NCBI GenBank assembly: GCA_946408145.1
Contig: CAMJQX010000090.1
Coordinates: forward strand, 1-6,465
Source: an uncultured Clostridia bacterium
Lineage (GTDB): Bacteria; Bacillota_A; Clostridia; Oscillospirales; Oscillospiraceae
Direction of reading: 5' to 3'
DNA: 6,465 nucleotides
Shown here: positions 4,953 through 6,465 of the stretch, piece after piece
Numbering within the stretch: the first letter of the stretch is position 1
Layout: each line of letters starts with the position of its first letter
Position numbers and translations under genes: made by a program
The notes under the pieces: model-generated
What the model saw: only the letters and a program-made list of their open reading frames with translations
Database searches by the model: none
Told to the model about the DNA's origin: nothing

Positions 4953-5000
4953 GGGAGCAGGAAACGCGCGGCGCGTGCCCGCGCACTGGGAGTGGTCGAT

Positions 5001-5249
5001 GTGCGAACGAACATAGAGGAGCGGGCCGTGGAGCTGGCCGAGTACATCATTGAACAACGCTGCACCGTCCGCGCGGCCGCGGCGCGGTTCGGCGTCAGCA
5101 AATCCACTGTGCACAAGGATCTGACCGAGCGGCTGCCGCGCATCCGGCCGGCGCTCTACCGGAGGGTGCGGGCGCTGCTGGATCTCAACAAGGCCGAGCG
5201 GCACATCCGCGGCGGCCTCGCCACCCGGCGAAAGTATAAGGGCGATTGA
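5001..5249 (+). CDS. spoIIID: Sporulation transcriptional regulator SpoIIID
   Basis: An 82-residue DNA-binding protein that, in the mother cell of spore formers, activates and represses part of the sigma-E regulon and helps switch on sigma-K. Seen: IEERAVELAEYIIE at 5-18, then the near-invariant helix-turn-helix FGVSKSTVHKDLTERLP at 30-46, and the C-terminal basic block NKAERHIRGGLATRRKYK at 63-80; full length for the family (80-95). The GTG at 5001 is chosen because GGGAG ends 8 bases before it and homologues begin with a few residues before the EER motif; an in-frame GTG at 4992 overlaps the ribosome binding site. It is a single-gene unit with a sigma-E-like promoter and its own terminator. 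Very GC-rich codons (many CGG, CGC, GCG) but no sign of decay: the recognition helix is intact. Confidence 0.96.
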   Translation: MRTNIEERAVELAEYIIEQRCTVRAAAARFGVSKSTVHKDLTERLPRIRPALYRRVRALLDLNKAERHIRGGLATRRKYKGD

Positions 5250-5276
5250 AACGCGGAGAGGCTTCCTCCGCGTTTT
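5249..5276 (+). terminator. Intrinsic terminator of spoIIID
   Basis: A perfect 10-bp stem (AAACGCGGAG at 5249-5258 with CTCCGCGTTT at 5266-5275), 7-base loop, ending in TTTT. It starts at the last base of the stop codon. Confidence 0.85.
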
Positions 5277-5313
5277 ACTCCGAAGAGAAGTTCTGTTTTC
5301 CCGAATTATTGAA

Positions 5314-5342
5314 TTGACAATTGATACGATCTGCGGTATAAT
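5314..5342 (+). promoter_or_regulatory. Perfect-consensus sigma-70 promoter of the tail-fibre-like gene
   Basis: TTGACA (5314-5319), exactly 17 bases, TATAAT (5337-5342), preceded by an AT-rich stretch. This is full consensus at the best spacing, so strong unless repressed. The start near 5349 gives a leader of about 125 bases. Confidence 0.85.
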
Positions 5343-5354
5343 GTAAATGGAAAT

Positions 5355-5446
5355 GCCGCCCCCCGCAAGGTGCTTTTTCTTTGCTCAATTAGTTCTGTTA
5401 TACAGAACTAATTGTTGAAAGAAGCGCCCTTTCCCCTGCGGGCGGC
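5355..5446 (+). promoter_or_regulatory. Structured leader: nested inverted repeats between promoter and tail-fibre-like gene
   Basis: The core is a perfect 13-bp inverted repeat with a 3-base loop (5386-5398 with 5402-5414; arm CAATTAGTTCTG plus T). Outside it, CTTT/GAAAG and GCTT/AAGC can pair with a bulge, and GCCG...CCCGCA (5355-5367) pairs with TGCGGGCGGC (5437-5446) leaving three C unpaired. The whole may fold into one long stem ending 14 bases before the ribosome binding site. No T-run follows the core, so it is not a terminator; it may be an operator, an RNA stabiliser or a translation control element. AGTTCTGTT also occurs upstream of the promoter at 5289-5297. Confidence 0.6.
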
Positions 5447-5473
5447 GGCGAAGCGACAGGAAAGGAGTATTTT

Positions 5474-6465
5474 ATGCTCGCACAAATCACGAAAAATCAA
5501 CTGGCGATCCGCGGCAACACGCAGCTCGTGCAGGGCACGGTGGGCGAGACGCTGCGCCTCGCCTTCTCCGACGAATGGGCCGGGCTTGCGATCACGGCTG
5601 TATTCGCCGCGGGAGAGCAGAAACGGGACGTCGTCGTCACGGGCGAGGAGCTGAGCATCCCCTGGGAGCTGCTGCGCGAGGCGGGGCACAGGCTGACGCT
5701 GAGCTTCCACGGCGCACGGGAGAACGGCCGCATCGTTCGGCGCAGCAACATCGCCTCTCTCGGCGTCATCCGCCGCAGCTATGAACCCTCCGGTGAGGAG
5801 CCGGAGGCGCCCACGCCCGCGCGGGCAGACCAGATCCAGGCCCTGGCCGAGCAGGCGCTGGCGCTGGCTGCCGGCGTGCGCCAGGAGGCGGACAGCGGCG
5901 GCTTCGACGGCATTGACGGCGTCTCCCCCACGATCGCGGTCACCGAGGTCGAGGGCGGACACCGCATCACGATCACCGACGCCGAGGGCTCGCGCAGCTT
6001 CATCGTGCCCGACGGGACAAGCGGCGCGGGCGGCGTCAGCTCCGTCAACGGGCAGACGGGCGACGTGCTGCTCACGATCCCGGCGGCGGTCACGGTCGAC
6101 GACGCGCTGTCCGACGCCAGCGCGAACCCCGTGCAGAACCGGGTGCTCAAAGCCGCGCTGGACAGCAAGGCGGCGGCAGCCGACTTGGCGAACAAGGCCG
6201 AAAAGGTAACGGAAGTGACGAACTCCTCCACGGGTGCGGTTTCCCTCGCGCTCGATGCGGGGAAAACCTACCACTTCACCGGCGCGCTGACGGCGCTGAC
6301 GATCACGCTCAATGCGGCGGCCACCGGCCAGCTCGCGCAGTATCACTTCGACTTCGACAGCGGCTCTACCGCGCCCACGCTGACGCTCCCGAACACGGTG
6401 ACGATGCCGGGCGGCTTCACCGTTGAAGCAAGCAAGCACTACGAGATCGACATCCTCAACAGCTA
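5474..6465 (+). CDS. Phage tail/baseplate fibre-like structural protein, 3' end beyond the window
   Basis: 330 residues are visible with no stop, so the gene continues to the right. Residues 1-105 form a beta-rich N-terminal domain like those that open Clostridia phage baseplate/tail proteins (TQLVQGTVGETLRLAFSDEW at 16-35, SIPWELLREAG at 61-71). A helical, Ala/Gln-rich stretch follows at 117-140, then the short motif GVSPTIAVTEVEGGHRITI at 149-167 and SFIVPDG at 175-181, both frequent in tail proteins. The junctions SSVNGQTGDVLL (189-200) and NPVQNRVLKAALDSKA (218-233) are hallmark phage tail-fibre linkers. Residues 245-330 are Thr/Ala-rich beta sequence. ATG at 5474 has AAAGGAG ending 6 bases before it. 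No signal peptide. It has its own consensus promoter and stands just after spoIIID, with no portal, capsid or tape-measure gene in view. It may be prophage, tail-like particle or a domesticated surface protein. Confidence 0.82.
   Translation, partial: MLAQITKNQLAIRGNTQLVQGTVGETLRLAFSDEWAGLAITAVFAAGEQKRDVVVTGEELSIPWELLREAGHRLTLSFHGARENGRIVRRSNIASLGVIRRSYEPSGEEPEAPTPARADQIQALAEQALALAAGVRQEADSGGFDGIDGVSPTIAVTEVEGGHRITITDAEGSRSFIVPDGTSGAGGVSSVNGQTGDVLLTIPAAVTVDDALSDASANPVQNRVLKAALDSKAAAADLANKAEKVTEVTNSSTGAVSLALDAGKTYHFTGALTALTITLNAAATGQLAQYHFDFDSGSTAPTLTLPNTVTMPGGFTVEASKHYEIDILNS

Noticed and set aside
4503..5000. Upstream extension of the spoIIID frame into a 248-residue protein
   Set aside because: The extension is antisense to the P-loop ATPase and crosses two promoters. 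SpoIIID proteins are 80-95 residues, and a GTG with a ribosome binding site sits at 5001.
5408..6439. 343-residue minus-strand open frame opposite the tail-fibre-like gene
   Set aside because: Arg-rich shadow with no domain, and its stop end falls in the structured leader. The plus frame has a perfect promoter, a ribosome binding site and recognisable phage tail motifs.
1..6465. tRNA, rRNA, CRISPR array, insertion sequence, attachment site
   Set aside because: Looked for cloverleaf-like tRNA ends, regularly spaced repeats, transposase motifs and terminal inverted repeats; none were seen by eye.

Overview
The window fits a GC-rich, spore-forming member of the Clostridia (Firmicutes). A clear SpoIIID sporulation regulator, strong purine-rich ribosome binding sites, TTG/GTG starts, split transketolase genes and a DUF1858 redox-disulfide protein all point that way. 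I cannot name the genus from the sequence. Except for the last gene, this looks like chromosomal housekeeping and redox territory, with compact genes separated by well-formed sigma-70 promoters and hairpins.

Left part (1-1100, minus strand): a short operon driven by a strong promoter at 1069-1097. It encodes a CooC-type nickel-insertion-like ATPase (247-1008). After a 17-base gap comes the N-terminus of a 2-hydroxyacyl-CoA dehydratase/double-cubane-cluster family protein (HgdB/BcrC type), which runs off the window edge. Next (1201-1740, minus) is a single-gene unit encoding a small, cysteine-bearing BlaI/MecI-like winged-helix regulator. It has a hairpin terminator, and its promoter is surrounded by three ATGGCAA/TTGCCAT boxes. 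Divergently (1827-2204, plus) lies a DUF1858 redox-disulfide protein with its own promoter. An attenuator-like hairpin plus T-run sits between that promoter and the gene. The 331-base gap between these two divergent genes holds both promoters, the boxes and that hairpin.

Middle (2167-4903): two long perfect hairpins separate DUF1858 from a convergent minus-strand group. That group is transketolase N-terminal half (3191-4018, TTG start), transketolase C-terminal half (2263-3186), and, upstream of both, a MinD/ParA-like P-loop ATPase (4116-4829, GTG start). The transketolase halves have their own promoter at 4064-4092 and probably form one heteromeric enzyme of the non-oxidative pentose phosphate pathway.

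Right part (4924-6465, plus): spoIIID (5001-5249) is preceded by a plausible sigma-E promoter and followed by a terminator. After it comes a perfect-consensus sigma-70 promoter (TTGACA-17-TATAAT) and a ~125-base leader with a strong inverted repeat. The final gene is long and open-ended (5474 to the window end) and encodes a phage tail/baseplate-fibre-like protein. No other phage gene is visible, so it may be the first gene of a prophage or tail-like module continuing to the right, or an orphan tail-fibre-derived gene.

The items most worth a second look are the CooC-type ATPase paired with an HgdB-type protein, the box-rich divergent regulator/DUF1858 control region, and the tail-fibre-like gene with its structured leader.
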